The notes beneath the pieces were generated by a model, which ran no database searches, was not told the origin of the DNA, and saw only the letters and a program-made list of their open reading frames with translations. 64,000 nucleotides of DNA, from contig CAVTXH010000002.1 in the NCBI GenBank assembly GCA_963738625.1, positions 62,001-126,000 on the forward strand, in the 5' to 3' direction. Positions 17,498 through 26,515 of this stretch are shown piece by piece. This DNA is from UBA7672 sp963738625. GTDB taxonomy: Bacteria; Pseudomonadota; Alphaproteobacteria; Caulobacterales; Hyphomonadaceae. Each line of letters starts with the position of its first letter. The first letter of the stretch is position 1. The translations under genes were made by a program, and so were the position numbers.

Positions 17498-19666
17498 TCA
17501 CGCGATGTCGAAACGGTCCAGGTTCATCACCTTGGCCCACGCAGCGGCGAAGTCCTTCACGAACTTCTCCTTCGCGTCGCTTGCGCCATAGACTTCCGCG
17601 AGCGCGCGAAGCTGCGAGTGCGAGCCGAAGACGAGATCGGCGCGCGTGCCGGTCCATTTCACCTGGCCCGACTTGCGGTCGCGGCCTTCGAACAGGTTGT
17701 CCTGCCCGTCGACGGCTTTCCACTTCACGCCCATATCGAGCAGGTTGACGAAGAAGTCGTTCGACAGCACGCCCGGCCGCGCCGTGAGCACGCCCAGCTT
17801 GTCGTCGCCGACCTGCAGCACGCGCAGGCCGCCGACCAGCACCGTCATTTCCGGCGCTGACAGGTTCAAGAGCTGCGCGCGGTCGACGAGGTGATCCTCG
17901 ATCGGCATGATGGGCTTGCGCGCATAGTTGCGGAAACCATCGGCCTTCGGCTCGAGCCAGGCGAACGACTCGATCTCGGTCTCCTGCTGCGTGGCGTCGC
18001 CGCGGCCCGGCGTGAAGGGAACCTTCACGTCATACCCGCCGGCCTTCGCCGCTTTTTCGACAGCTGCATTGCCGGCAAGTACGATCAGGTCGGCGAGAGA
18101 AACCTTCTTCGCGCCGGCGTTGAACTCTTGTCGGATGCCTTCGAGCGCCGAGATCACCTTCGCGAGCTCGGCCGGCTTGTTGACCGCCCAGTCCTTTTGC
18201 GGCGCAAGACGCACGCGCGCGCCATTGGCGCCGCCGCGCTTGTCGGAGCCGCGGAAGGTCGAGGCCGACGCCCACGCCGCCGAAGCCAGTTGCGAGACCG
18301 AAAGCCCGGCAGCGAGGATCTTCCCCTTCAGCGCCTCGGCGTCCTTGGCGTCGATATTGCTCGGCGCGCCCGAGATCGGGTCCTGCCAGATCAGCGTCTC
18401 CTTCGGCACGAGCTTGCCGCGATAGAGCGCCTTCGGACCCATGTCGCGGTGCGTTAGCTTGTACCAGGCGCGCGCGAACGCGTCGGCGAACTCTTTCGGG
18501 TTCTGGTGGAAGCGGCGCGCGATCTTCTCGTATTTGGGATCGAAGCGCAGGGCGAGGTCGGCCGTGGTCATCATCGGCGGATGCTTCTTGGTCTTGTCGA
18601 ACGGATCCTCGACCAGGCCGTCGCCGGTGTTGCCTTTCGGCTTCCACTGATGGGCGCCCGCGGGGCTCTTGGTCAGCTCCCATTCAAAGCCGAACAGCGT
18701 GTCGAGATAGCCATTGTCCCACGTTGTGGGCTTCGGCTTCCATGCGCCTTCGATGCCGCTGGTGATGGCGTCGCCCGCCTTGCCGCTTCCGAATGTCGAG
18801 GTCCAGCCGAGGCCCTGTTCGCTGATGTCGGCGCCTTCCGGCTCCCTGCCGACATGGCTTTCCGGACCCGCGCCATGCGCCTTGCCGAAAGTGTGGCCGC
18901 CGGCGACCAGCGCGACGGTCTCTTCGTCATTCATCGCCATGCGCTTGAAGGTCTCGCGGATGTCGCGCGCGGACAGCAGCGGATCGGGATTGGCGTCCGG
19001 GCCCTGCGGGTTCACGTAGATCAGTCCCATCTGCACCGCGCCGAGATTGCCATGCAGTTCGCGGTCGCCGGAATAGCGGGTGTTGGGCGCCTTGCTGTCG
19101 GCCAGCCAGGCTTCCTCGGCGCCCCAGTTCACCTGGCCCTCGGGCTCGAACACATCGGCGCGGCCGCCGCCGAAGCCGAAGACCGGACCGCCCATGGACT
19201 CGATCGCGACGTTGCCGGTGAGGATCAGCAGGTCGGCCCACGAAAGCTTGGCGCCGTATTTCTGCTTGATCGGCCACAGCAGGCGGCGCGCCTTGTCGAG
19301 GTTGCCGTTGTCCGGCCAGGAGTTGAGAGGGGCGAAGCGCTGCTGGCCGCGTCCGCCGCCGCCGCGCCCATCGCCGGTGCGGTACGTGCCGGCGGCGTGC
19401 CAGGTCATGCGGATGAAGAAGGGTCCATAATGGCCATAGTCGGCCGGCCACCAGTCCTGCGAGTCCGTCATCAGCGCGCGGAGATCCTTGATCACCGCAT
19501 CGAGATCGAGACTGTCGAAGGCCTTCGCATAGTCGAAGTCCTTGCCCATCGGGTCGGAGGCCGGCGAGAACTGGTGCAGCACGCCGACATTCGCCTGGTT
19601 CGGCCACCAGTCGCGATTAATCCTGCCGCGCGCATGGGGAACCGGGCACTTGGCGTCATCAGCCAT
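17498..19666 (-). CDS. katG: Catalase-peroxidase KatG
   Basis: Bifunctional haem enzyme that destroys hydrogen peroxide. It has 722 residues, the usual length, with an active N-terminal half and a degenerate C-terminal copy. Distal-site residues are visible: Arg86, Trp89 and His90 in RMTWHAAGTYR. Tyr217 (MGLIYVNPQGP) and Met243 (ETFKRMAMNDEE) complete the Trp-Tyr-Met adduct that gives catalase activity. The proximal His is in VAGGHTFGKAHG. The AGGAG ribosome site is good. Boxes resembling Fur-family operators lie just upstream (19724-19794). Confidence 0.97.
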   Translation of the reverse strand: MADDAKCPVPHARGRINRDWWPNQANVGVLHQFSPASDPMGKDFDYAKAFDSLDLDAVIKDLRALMTDSQDWWPADYGHYGPFFIRMTWHAAGTYRTGDGRGGGGRGQQRFAPLNSWPDNGNLDKARRLLWPIKQKYGAKLSWADLLILTGNVAIESMGGPVFGFGGGRADVFEPEGQVNWGAEEAWLADSKAPNTRYSGDRELHGNLGAVQMGLIYVNPQGPDANPDPLLSARDIRETFKRMAMNDEETVALVAGGHTFGKAHGAGPESHVGREPEGADISEQGLGWTSTFGSGKAGDAITSGIEGAWKPKPTTWDNGYLDTLFGFEWELTKSPAGAHQWKPKGNTGDGLVEDPFDKTKKHPPMMTTADLALRFDPKYEKIARRFHQNPKEFADAFARAWYKLTHRDMGPKALYRGKLVPKETLIWQDPISGAPSNIDAKDAEALKGKILAAGLSVSQLASAAWASASTFRGSDKRGGANGARVRLAPQKDWAVNKPAELAKVISALEGIRQEFNAGAKKVSLADLIVLAGNAAVEKAAKAGGYDVKVPFTPGRGDATQQETEIESFAWLEPKADGFRNYARKPIMPIEDHLVDRAQLLNLSAPEMTVLVGGLRVLQVGDDKLGVLTARPGVLSNDFFVNLLDMGVKWKAVDGQDNLFEGRDRKSGQVKWTGTRADLVFGSHSQLRALAEVYGASDAKEKFVKDFAAAWAKVMNLDRFDIA

Positions 19667-19723
19667 GGGACATCTCCTCTTGGTGTTGTGCTGGGCCGGG
19701 CGAGGGCCGCTTTAAGAGCAACC

Positions 19724-19794
19724 TAGAACCATTCCAATTATGGTCAACAGAAAACTAGAATAATTCTAAATTAGCGGTGGAATGCCCATTCTAA
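19724..19794. promoter_or_regulatory. Cluster of Fur-family-like operator boxes upstream of katG
   Basis: An A/T-rich patch in otherwise GC-rich DNA holds TAGAATAATTCTA (19756-19768), a perfect palindrome around one base. A near copy, TAGAACCATTCCA, lies at 19724-19736, 32 bases away (about three helical turns), and a third partial inverted repeat GGAATGCCCATTCTA at 19780-19794. The form TTAGAAtnATTCTAA is that of PerR/Irr/Fur-type sites, and peroxide-responsive Fur proteins control katG in other bacteria. The sites lie between katG and the divergent thioesterase gene. Which regulator binds is inference. Confidence 0.6.
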
Positions 19795-20012
19795 AGGGCT
19801 TCCGGCGGCCAAACGCTTGGGCGCCTCAGCCGGATTGGCGGCCGCAAAGGATCGGCGTCGAGAGAGCAAGACATTCGCGGGCTTACGACACGACACGAGG
19901 CGAAGTTTGGCCCAGGGAAGACACTCGTCGTGTTGCCGGTCTGATGACGCCATCGCACCATGGAGTGCGAACGCGGGCGCAATCGGGATTCTCGTGTCGG
20001 AGGCTGGTCAGG

Positions 20013-20507
20013 ATGACAGGCGACAGGACCAAGGCGACGACGGAGGACGCTGCCTCGGCGCTTCCGGAAGTGGTCGTCAACTGGTCGCTCGAGCAGATGG
20101 GATTGCGGATGGTCGAGTCCGCGCCTTACTCGGCGGCGCTTGGGTTGCGCTACGTCTCCTCCTCCCCAGGCCTCGGTTCTATACTGCTGCCCTGGCGTGC
20201 TGATCTCGTCGGGCTGGATGGAACCGGCATCCTGGCGCCGGGCGCACTGACAGCGCTGATCGATCATACCTGTGGTCTGGCGATCATGGCTCATTTCGGA
20301 ACGCGCGCCGCGCCCTCTACGCTGGATCTCCGGATCGATCACATGCGGCCGGCGGGGCCGGGCGCCTCGGTAGTGGCGTCAGCCCACTGCTATAAGGTCA
20401 CTCGCTCCATCGCCTTTCTCCGGGCTGAGGCGTGGGATGTTTCACGCGAGGACCCGGTAGCCACAGCTCAGGCGGCGTTCACCTTGAACCGACGTGAGGC
20501 TCAGTGA
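20013..20507 (+). CDS. PaaI family thioesterase (first of a pair)
   Basis: Hot-dog-fold acyl-CoA thioesterase-like protein of 164 residues. The family signature is present: GTGILAPGALTALIDHTCGLA corresponds to the conserved helix with G-x-L/A-x-x-L-x-D; STLDLRIDHMRPA is the strand after it. ATG 20013 with GGTCAGG upstream is chosen; the frame is open further upstream, but that would exceed the family length. The end overlaps the second hot-dog gene by four bases (GTGA), suggesting that the two form a heteromer or act on related substrates. Confidence 0.82.
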   Translation: MTGDRTKATTEDAASALPEVVVNWSLEQMGLRMVESAPYSAALGLRYVSSSPGLGSILLPWRADLVGLDGTGILAPGALTALIDHTCGLAIMAHFGTRAAPSTLDLRIDHMRPAGPGASVVASAHCYKVTRSIAFLRAEAWDVSREDPVATAQAAFTLNRREAQ

Positions 20508-20968
20508 CCGAGCCGCTCGATCTCAACCGCCTCCTCGCGGGATCGCCGTTCGCGCGCTACCTCGCGATCCAGGCCGCGGTCGACGATGCGGGCGTGCTGG
20601 CCACCCTGCCGGCGCGCGACAACTTCGTAGGAAATGTGTTGTTGCCGGCGCTGCACGGCGGGGCCATTGCTGCGTTTCTGGAGATCACCTGCCTGCTCCA
20701 GCTCGCATATGAGACCGGCGCCACCGATCCGGCCCGCACGATCGATGTTAGCGTCGAGTACCTGCGACCGGGAAGACCGGAGGCCACATTTGCCCGCGCC
20801 AAGATACGCAGACTCGGTCGCCGGGTCGCCACGGTGCATGCCGAGGCCTGGCAGCGCGACGTGAATGCGCCTGTCTGCCTCGTGCAGTGTCGCTTTCGTC
20901 TGCCCGCAAACGCGGCCGCAGCTACGACGGCAACCGGCGCGGCGACAACCAGCGCGGCGAGGGGATAA
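20504..20968 (+). CDS. PaaI family thioesterase (second of a pair)
   Basis: A 154-residue hot-dog protein, related to but distinct from the gene before it. The core LPALHGGAIAAFLEITCLLQL is the conserved HGG-x-x-A-x-x-E helix containing the catalytic Glu region; TIDVSVEYLRPGRP is the following strand. The GTG start at 20504 overlaps the previous stop. The C-terminus is low complexity (Ala/Thr rich). The two copies in tandem resemble other bacterial sets of two split hot-dog proteins. The substrate is unknown. Confidence 0.82.
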   Translation: MTEPLDLNRLLAGSPFARYLAIQAAVDDAGVLATLPARDNFVGNVLLPALHGGAIAAFLEITCLLQLAYETGATDPARTIDVSVEYLRPGRPEATFARAKIRRLGRRVATVHAEAWQRDVNAPVCLVQCRFRLPANAAAATTATGAATTSAARG

Positions 20969-20986
20969 CTGGTGGAGGAATCTGCA

Positions 20987-21358
20987 ATGCCTGCCAACGA
21001 ACAGATTGTCAGGGAGTTCATCAAGACCTGGTCGACCCTGGATGCCGACAGGATCGTCGACTTCTTTGCCGAGGACGGCGTCTATCACAACATGCCAATC
21101 GCGCCCGTCTCAGGCAGGTCGCAGTTGCGCGGTTTCATTGCGTCGTTCGTGAAGACCTGGTCGGCGACGGAGTGGGAGATCGTCAATCTCGTATCCGCCG
21201 GATCCGTTGTGATCGCCGAGCGGATGGACCGGACCAGGGTGGGCGACAAGACGGTGGATCTGCCGTGCTGCGGCGTTTTCGAGCTGCGAGATGGAAAGAT
21301 TGAGGTGTGGCGCGACTATTTCGACATGACCACCTATGTGAAGGCGCTGGCAGGCTGA
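20987..21358 (+). CDS. Limonene-1,2-epoxide-hydrolase-like / SnoaL-like protein
   Basis: A 123-residue protein of the cone-shaped NTF2-like fold. Motifs DADRIVDFFAEDGVYHNMP and VFELRDGKIEVWRDYFDM are typical of the limonene-1,2-epoxide hydrolase branch, where an Asp/Arg/Asp triad acts on an epoxide; Arg (AERMDR), Asp (FDM) and Asp in DGK are present. ATG 20987 follows a GGAGGA ribosome site (20973-20978), preferred over the GTG at 20972. It is in the same run as the hot-dog genes and ends 101 bases from the esterase-monooxygenase gene on the opposite strand. Confidence 0.8.
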   Translation: MPANEQIVREFIKTWSTLDADRIVDFFAEDGVYHNMPIAPVSGRSQLRGFIASFVKTWSATEWEIVNLVSAGSVVIAERMDRTRVGDKTVDLPCCGVFELRDGKIEVWRDYFDMTTYVKALAG

Positions 21359-21459
21359 CCGCCTTCGGCGAAAGCCGCTCCAGTTTTTGAGCGCATGCCG
21401 CGCTGACGGCGTCTCACGCGTGATCGGCCGGCCGTGCACGAGCGCCGTCTCGATCGGCC

Positions 21460-23994
21460 TCAGCCGGCGTTGCGTGTCTCGAAGCCCTGATAGTCCGCCG
21501 TGGCAACCGCATCGCAAAGATGCCGGTAGACATTCACGCCCGCCACATAGGCCATGAATGTGCGCGGCTTGCCCGGCACGTTGGCGCCGATGTACCAGGA
21601 GTTCGCCTGCGGGAAGAGCGTGAGGTTCGCGACCTGCTCGTTATGCACCGCCCACTCGGTCTCCGCCGCCTCCGTCGGTGCGATCGCCGCAAGGCCCCGC
21701 TTGCGCATCCAGGCGATGCAATCGCTGATCCAGTCGACGTGCTGCTCGATGGACACCATCATGTTGCTCAGCACGGAGGGGCTCGATGGCCCGGTGATCG
21801 TGAAGAAGTTCGGGAAGCCCGCGACCCCCAGTCCCAGATAGGTGTGCGGCCCGTTCGCCCACTTGTCGCGCAGCGCAAGACCGCCAACGCCGCGTATGTC
21901 GATATTCATCAGCGCGCCCGTCATCGCGTCGAAACCCGTGGCGAAGACGATGGCGTCCAGCGCTTCCTCGCCCGCGCTGGTGCGGATGCCGGTCGGCGTG
22001 ATCGTCTCGATCGGCGTTTTCGTCAGATCGACCAGGCGCACATGGTCCTGATTGTAGGTCTCGTAATAGTTCGTATCGATGCAGACGCGCTTGGTCCCGA
22101 TGGGAAAGCTCTTGGGAACCAGCGCTTCCGCGGTCTTGGGGTCCTTGACCCTTGACCGGATCTTGTCGCGAACGAAGTCCGAGACAATGTCGTTGGCCGC
22201 CTTGTTGGTCAGCACATCGGAATAGGACGTGGTCAGCGCCGTCAGGATGCCTGTCTTCCACGCGTCCTCGAATTTCGCCCTGCGTTCATTGTCGCCATCG
22301 GCAAGCGTTGGCGTCATCCCGCGCGGCGGATTGGGAATTCCGGCGCCGTGGGCGCGCTGCGCCGCCCTGTAGCTCCGATAGGTCCGCTTCATCCGCGAGA
22401 CGTCATCCGGGTCCAGCGGACCGTTGAACGCGGGCAGGGAGTAGGCCGGCGTGCGCTGGTAGACGATCAGCTTGTCGGCCTGCTGGGCGATCAGCGGAAT
22501 GGATTGAACGGCGGATGACCCGGTGCCGATGACGCCGACTTTCTTGCCTGTAAAGTCCACGCCCTCATGCGGCCAATTGCCGGTGAGGTAAGTCGCGCCC
22601 TTGAACGATTCAGCTCCGGGAATGTCGGGCTTCTTGATCACCGACAGGCACCCCGTCGCCATGATCAGGAACTGTGCGGTGATCGCCTCGCCGCGGTCGG
22701 TATGAACGGTCCACCGGGCGGCGTCCTCATCATAGACGGCGCGGGTGACGCGTGTGCCGAACGTGATGTCGCGGCGAAGGTTGAACCGGTCCGCAACATG
22801 CCGGGCATAGCTCAGGATTTCCGGCTGCGCGGAATACTTCTCCGTCCACGTCCACTCCTGCTCCAGCTCCTCGGAGAAGGAATATGAGTACGCCATGCTC
22901 TCGATATCCACCCGGGCGCCGGGATAGCGGTTCCAGTACCACGTGCCGCCCACATCATCGCCGGCTTCGATCGCGCGGGTCTTCAGTCCCATCCCGCGCA
23001 GCTTGTGCAGCTGGTACATGCCGGAAAATCCGGCGCCGACAATCACCGCGTCCGCCTCGGCGCGTTTCGCAAGATGGCGGTCGATCTGCTCGCCGACATA
23101 TTCCAGCGCGGCGGCCGCCCCAGGCAGGATGCCCGGCATGGCGAAGAAGTTGTGCATCTGCCTGTCGAACCGTTTCATCGTGACGGGCACGCCTGCCGCA
23201 CGCAGCTTCGCGCCATAGGCCTCCGCCTCGTCGCGCAGCACATCCAGTTCCGCCGTTATCAACAACGCCGGCGGCAATCCCGAAACATCCTTGGCCCGCA
23301 GGGGCGAGGCGTCTGTCTTGCCGCGATCCGCGACATCGGGAGCGTAATGATCCCAGAACCACTTCATCAGCGGCGCATTCAGCAGCAGCTGGTTTTCCGG
23401 GGCGGCGTAGCTTGCCGTATCCATGGCCCCGTCCGTCACCGGATAGACCAGCAGTTGCAGCGATATGTCCGGCCCGCCTTCGGCGTTGGCGCGCTGGGCG
23501 ACAATCGCGGCCAGATTGCCTCCGGCGCTGTCGCCCGCGACAATCACCGGCGCCCCCCGTCCCGCTATGCCTTCAAGATTGGCGGCGACCCATTTCAGCG
23601 CGGCCCAGGCATCGTTCGCCGCGGTCGGATAGCGATGCTCGGGCGCACGGCGGTAAGCGACCATCACGACAGCCGCGCCCGTGCGCTTTGCGAGTTGCCG
23701 GCCAAGCGTGTCGTACTGGTCGATGTCGCCGAGCACCCATCCGCCGCCATGATAGTAGACAATTACGGCGCGAGGCTTGTCGACCGGCGAGAGGATGCGC
23801 ACATCGAATGCGCCGCCGTCCTCGGCATTGACGCTGACTTGTCGAACCGACGCCATGTCCGGTCCGCGCGGATACGAGGCGGCGATCGCTCCGCCTACCA
23901 GCCGTGCTTCCTGGGCGCTCATCTCATAAAGCGGCTTGCCGCCCATGCCCGCCAGCTGCGCGAGGAACGCCGTGCTTGCCAGATCGAGTCTCAT
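21460..23994 (-). CDS. Esterase–Baeyer-Villiger monooxygenase fusion (844 aa)
   Basis: Single chain joining an HSL-type alpha/beta-hydrolase (about residues 1-310) to a flavin Baeyer-Villiger monooxygenase (about 313-844). Hydrolase: oxyanion HGGGW at 82-86, nucleophile Ser156 in GDSAGG, acid Asp251, His281. Monooxygenase: FAD motif GAGFSG at 320-325, fingerprint GGTWYWNRYPGARVD from 349, NADPH motif IGTGSSA near 489-495 and the ATGFD motif later. The second fingerprint reads FKGATYLTGNWP (464-475), with Leu470 where the consensus FxGxxxHxxxWP has His. The logic is oxidation of a ketone to an ester or lactone, then hydrolysis in the same protein. The substrate is unknown. Confidence 0.9.
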   Translation of the reverse strand: MRLDLASTAFLAQLAGMGGKPLYEMSAQEARLVGGAIAASYPRGPDMASVRQVSVNAEDGGAFDVRILSPVDKPRAVIVYYHGGGWVLGDIDQYDTLGRQLAKRTGAAVVMVAYRRAPEHRYPTAANDAWAALKWVAANLEGIAGRGAPVIVAGDSAGGNLAAIVAQRANAEGGPDISLQLLVYPVTDGAMDTASYAAPENQLLLNAPLMKWFWDHYAPDVADRGKTDASPLRAKDVSGLPPALLITAELDVLRDEAEAYGAKLRAAGVPVTMKRFDRQMHNFFAMPGILPGAAAALEYVGEQIDRHLAKRAEADAVIVGAGFSGMYQLHKLRGMGLKTRAIEAGDDVGGTWYWNRYPGARVDIESMAYSYSFSEELEQEWTWTEKYSAQPEILSYARHVADRFNLRRDITFGTRVTRAVYDEDAARWTVHTDRGEAITAQFLIMATGCLSVIKKPDIPGAESFKGATYLTGNWPHEGVDFTGKKVGVIGTGSSAVQSIPLIAQQADKLIVYQRTPAYSLPAFNGPLDPDDVSRMKRTYRSYRAAQRAHGAGIPNPPRGMTPTLADGDNERRAKFEDAWKTGILTALTTSYSDVLTNKAANDIVSDFVRDKIRSRVKDPKTAEALVPKSFPIGTKRVCIDTNYYETYNQDHVRLVDLTKTPIETITPTGIRTSAGEEALDAIVFATGFDAMTGALMNIDIRGVGGLALRDKWANGPHTYLGLGVAGFPNFFTITGPSSPSVLSNMMVSIEQHVDWISDCIAWMRKRGLAAIAPTEAAETEWAVHNEQVANLTLFPQANSWYIGANVPGKPRTFMAYVAGVNVYRHLCDAVATADYQGFETRNAG

Positions 23995-24244
23995 GTCGAA
24001 GTTCCCACCCTTTTCTTGAACCTAATTTTCATGGTTCACCGCCCTCCCGCAACATATTAGTTCCGGGGTGATCGTCTGACGGATCGGGGCGCGCCGATCC
24101 TACGACTTGGCCGGCGCCATCGCCGCTCGCGGCTTTGAGACCTGCATTTCGAGCTGTTCGTTCAGGCGGCTTTTGGACCCTCAAACTCAGCGTTTATCCG
24201 CCAGACAGCAGGAGGAAATGCCTGCCGTCAAAAGGGTCAGCCAT

Positions 24245-24790
24245 TCACCCTTCCTCCAGTGCAACGCGCTGGGGCGTTGGCGACCGCAAGGCGCGCAAAT
24301 ATCTGCGCACGATTTCAGTCCGCGCTCCGTTGTAGGCTCTATCTGGCATGTCGCCTGTCTCGTACTGACGCTCAAGCGTCAACGCCTGCTCAACAAGCAA
24401 TTGTTCGGCGCTGCTCCCAGCCTGTGGGCACTGAAGTTCGCGTCTGCGTGAGGCGAGTCTGATGATCCTCGCATCTGCTGCGAAGGCCGCTTGATCGTAA
24501 CGGGCGCCGCGGGCCAGAGCGCCCAGCCCCAGGACCGCGGCCGCCACTGGCGAGGTCGTCGCCGACATCGCAACCCCGACCGCGTCGGCGCCGCCTTCCC
24601 AGCCTTGCTCGCGACCAATTTCATGTCGGAGGGCCTGGACGCGGGAAAGTTCAGCGTCCATCGCGCTGCAAGACATTCCCGCATCGCTGGGGAGGTTTTC
24701 GGCGACAATTGGAAACGCAGAGCGGCTGCTTGCGCAACCGGCGATAGCCATCGCCACGATCATCATGCCTGCGCCAAACGTTTTGTTCAT
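24245..24790 (-). CDS. Predicted lipoprotein, unknown function
   Basis: A 181-residue protein with a signal peptide ending in the lipobox AIAGC (residue 19). After it come a Cys-containing helix (DAGMSCSAMDAELSRV), a glycine/alanine stretch (about 75-95) that may span or contact the membrane, and a helical C-terminus (EQALTLERQYETGDMPDRAY). The start codon overlaps the stop of the upstream lipoprotein gene by four bases, so the two are a translationally coupled pair. No family was recognised. Confidence 0.65.
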   Translation of the reverse strand: MNKTFGAGMMIVAMAIAGCASSRSAFPIVAENLPSDAGMSCSAMDAELSRVQALRHEIGREQGWEGGADAVGVAMSATTSPVAAAVLGLGALARGARYDQAAFAADARIIRLASRRRELQCPQAGSSAEQLLVEQALTLERQYETGDMPDRAYNGARTEIVRRYLRALRSPTPQRVALEEG

Positions 24791-25143
24791 CGTGGCGTTC
24801 CTGCATCGAGAATGGCGGCATATCCGCCAGCGGCTCCGGCCGCCACCGCCAGTACGACCACAACAACAGCGCCAGCTGTCAGGGCGGTGTTTCTGCCGCT
24901 GAATTCCTGTTTCTCCACGAAGACAAGATCGCCGTACGCGATCGTCTCATCGCGAGCGATGATCCCGAACTCGTTAGCCCCGAGGACAGTCACCATGCGA
25001 CGCCGCCCATCCTGCGTCAGCACGCGGAGCCGTTCACCGCTCACAATCTCGATGCGACTTGGATTGTCCTGCGGGCCGAAAGTCGGCGTTAGAGCGCAGG
25101 CCGCCACGCCTGCTGCCAAGAGCATCGAAACGATGCGCCGCAT
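24787..25143 (-). CDS. Predicted lipoprotein with C-terminal membrane segment
   Basis: A 118-residue protein, first of a two-gene unit with the lipoprotein at 24245. The signal peptide ends in GVAAC, a lipobox. A short beta domain follows (RIEIVSGERLRVLTQDGR, then MVTVLGANEFGIIARDETIAYGD), then a Gly/Ala/Val-rich hydrophobic segment (AGAVVVVVLAVAAGAAGGY). The start at 25143 (MRRIVS) is chosen over an in-frame upstream codon because it gives a normal signal peptide. The function is unknown. Confidence 0.65.
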   Translation of the reverse strand: MRRIVSMLLAAGVAACALTPTFGPQDNPSRIEIVSGERLRVLTQDGRRRMVTVLGANEFGIIARDETIAYGDLVFVEKQEFSGRNTALTAGAVVVVVLAVAAGAAGGYAAILDAGTPR

Positions 25144-25581
25144 AAGCGCCTCCGGCGCCCCCCTCATCAACGGTGCTCCCGCAGGGGGCGGGGGTCAACA
25201 AAAAGTTCCCCACGGCAAGGACCGTCGCCTTCGGCCGGCTTCGTTCGAGAAGAGCGCCGGCAACGCGGCGCGTTGGCATCGCAGAAACGCGGTCTAGTGA
25301 CCTGATCCCGGCGAATGGCGTGCAGTCCGCGCTGGCGTTTGCCGGGCGGCTTTGACACTGCTTTCGGACCTGTCAACGCCCCAGCCGGCATTTCAGCAAA
25401 TCACCGCCGAATTGTCCGGGCCAAGCAGATTTTTTGGCCCGCAAAAGCGGTCCTTATCAGTCGGATAACTCGTTTGTTTTGAAAAAACTTCCGTCGCCCT
25501 TTCAGGGCTCTGACCTCGCCGAGGTGGTGGCCCGCCCGGGACTTTATCCGACGCCTTGCGGGCCGGGCGCATAATGGCCGC
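25144..25581. other. 438-base intergenic region, no gene seen
   Basis: No coding frame with a recognisable protein. It holds an 8-bp stem CGGGCCAA/TTGGCCCG (25417-25424 with 25434-25441) around a T-rich 9-base loop, and several GC-rich partial palindromes. It contains the promoters of the divergent lipoprotein pair and the gene at 25582, but none can be placed with confidence. Confidence 0.5.
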
Positions 25582-26379
25582 ATGAAACTGACCGAAGATC
25601 TCAAGCACCGGTTGTGGATGCGTCCCTACATCCAGATCGTTCACCGCGCGGGCGCCGATCTGCCCGACCTGCCGTCCGTGTGGGACTGCGCGCGCAAGAT
25701 GTTCGCCGACCTGATGGGGCGCATCGGCTCCACGGGCTCGATGGCGAAGCGCCGGATGCGGCAGGTCGATCGCTTCGAGCTGATGCTCTGGCTTAAGCCT
25801 GTTGAAGACCTGGTGCGTTCATGGCTCATCACCCGGGCTGTCACCTGGCTCCTGATGTCGGACGCAGGCCGGAAGCTGATCCGCGACAAGCTGGAAAAGC
25901 TGCGCAGGCGGCCGCACAAGATCACCATTCCATACCCCGGCTGGCACACCATCGCGCAGCACTGGCGCCCGGAACCGGAACCCGAGCCGCAGGCGGCGCC
26001 CGCTGAGCCGGAGCCGCGTAACCGCGCCGATCCTAAGAACTGGAAGTCCCGCTTCCAGGCGTTGGCCGTCGATACCCGTACGCGCAGCAGCTCGAAAGCT
26101 ACAGCCCGCGCGATGGCAGCTATCGCGGGCACGCGCACCGACATTTCCACCGCGCGCCGCATCGAAATGCTCGCTCGCGTCATGGCGAAGCCGGAGCTCG
26201 CCATCCGCCGCATCGCGCGGCAGATCGCGCGCCTGCCGCTCGATGCGTTGAAGACGGCCCGCGAGGAGTACTTCAAATCCGTGCGTCTCTGGATGCACGG
26301 CCGCCAGGAATTCATGGACGCCCGCGTCCACGAACGATGCGCCATCAACGTCTTCAATCGCGCAATCGAAGCCGGCTAG
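25582..26379 (+). CDS. Hypothetical basic helical protein (265 aa)
   Basis: A 265-residue protein not matched to a known family. Residues 1-110 are rich in Arg, Lys and Trp (LKHRLWMRPYIQIV, then ELMLWLKPVEDLVRSW). A proline/glutamate linker (EPEPEPQAAPAEPEP) near 130-145 separates it from a helical, Arg/Ala-rich C-terminal half (RRIEMLARVMAKPELAIRRIARQIARL). There is no signal peptide or clear membrane span. It stands alone, divergent from the lipoprotein pair. The pattern suggests a two-domain nucleic-acid- or membrane-associated protein; this is only a guess. Confidence 0.65.
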   Translation: MKLTEDLKHRLWMRPYIQIVHRAGADLPDLPSVWDCARKMFADLMGRIGSTGSMAKRRMRQVDRFELMLWLKPVEDLVRSWLITRAVTWLLMSDAGRKLIRDKLEKLRRRPHKITIPYPGWHTIAQHWRPEPEPEPQAAPAEPEPRNRADPKNWKSRFQALAVDTRTRSSSKATARAMAAIAGTRTDISTARRIEMLARVMAKPELAIRRIARQIARLPLDALKTAREEYFKSVRLWMHGRQEFMDARVHERCAINVFNRAIEAG

Positions 26380-26515
26380 GTCAGCCGCTTTTCAGCGCCG
26401 CCAAATCCGCACTGCCCGGTGCGGAAACGAAGCCGCGCGCCTTGATGTCTGGCGCGCCTGTGCGAATGATCGCCGCATCCCGGACATCACAATGCGGGAA
26501 AACAGGGGGAAGCCA

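Noticed and set aside
17600..19726. Long open frames on the plus strand opposite katG (for example one of about 400 codons)
   Set aside because: They mirror katG codon structure, have no domain or ribosome site, and the katG product is unambiguous; they are GC-rich shadow frames.
19782..20012. N-terminal extension of the first PaaI thioesterase (up to 241 residues)
   Set aside because: It would overlap the operator-like boxes and exceed family length; the sequence is Arg-rich without a domain.
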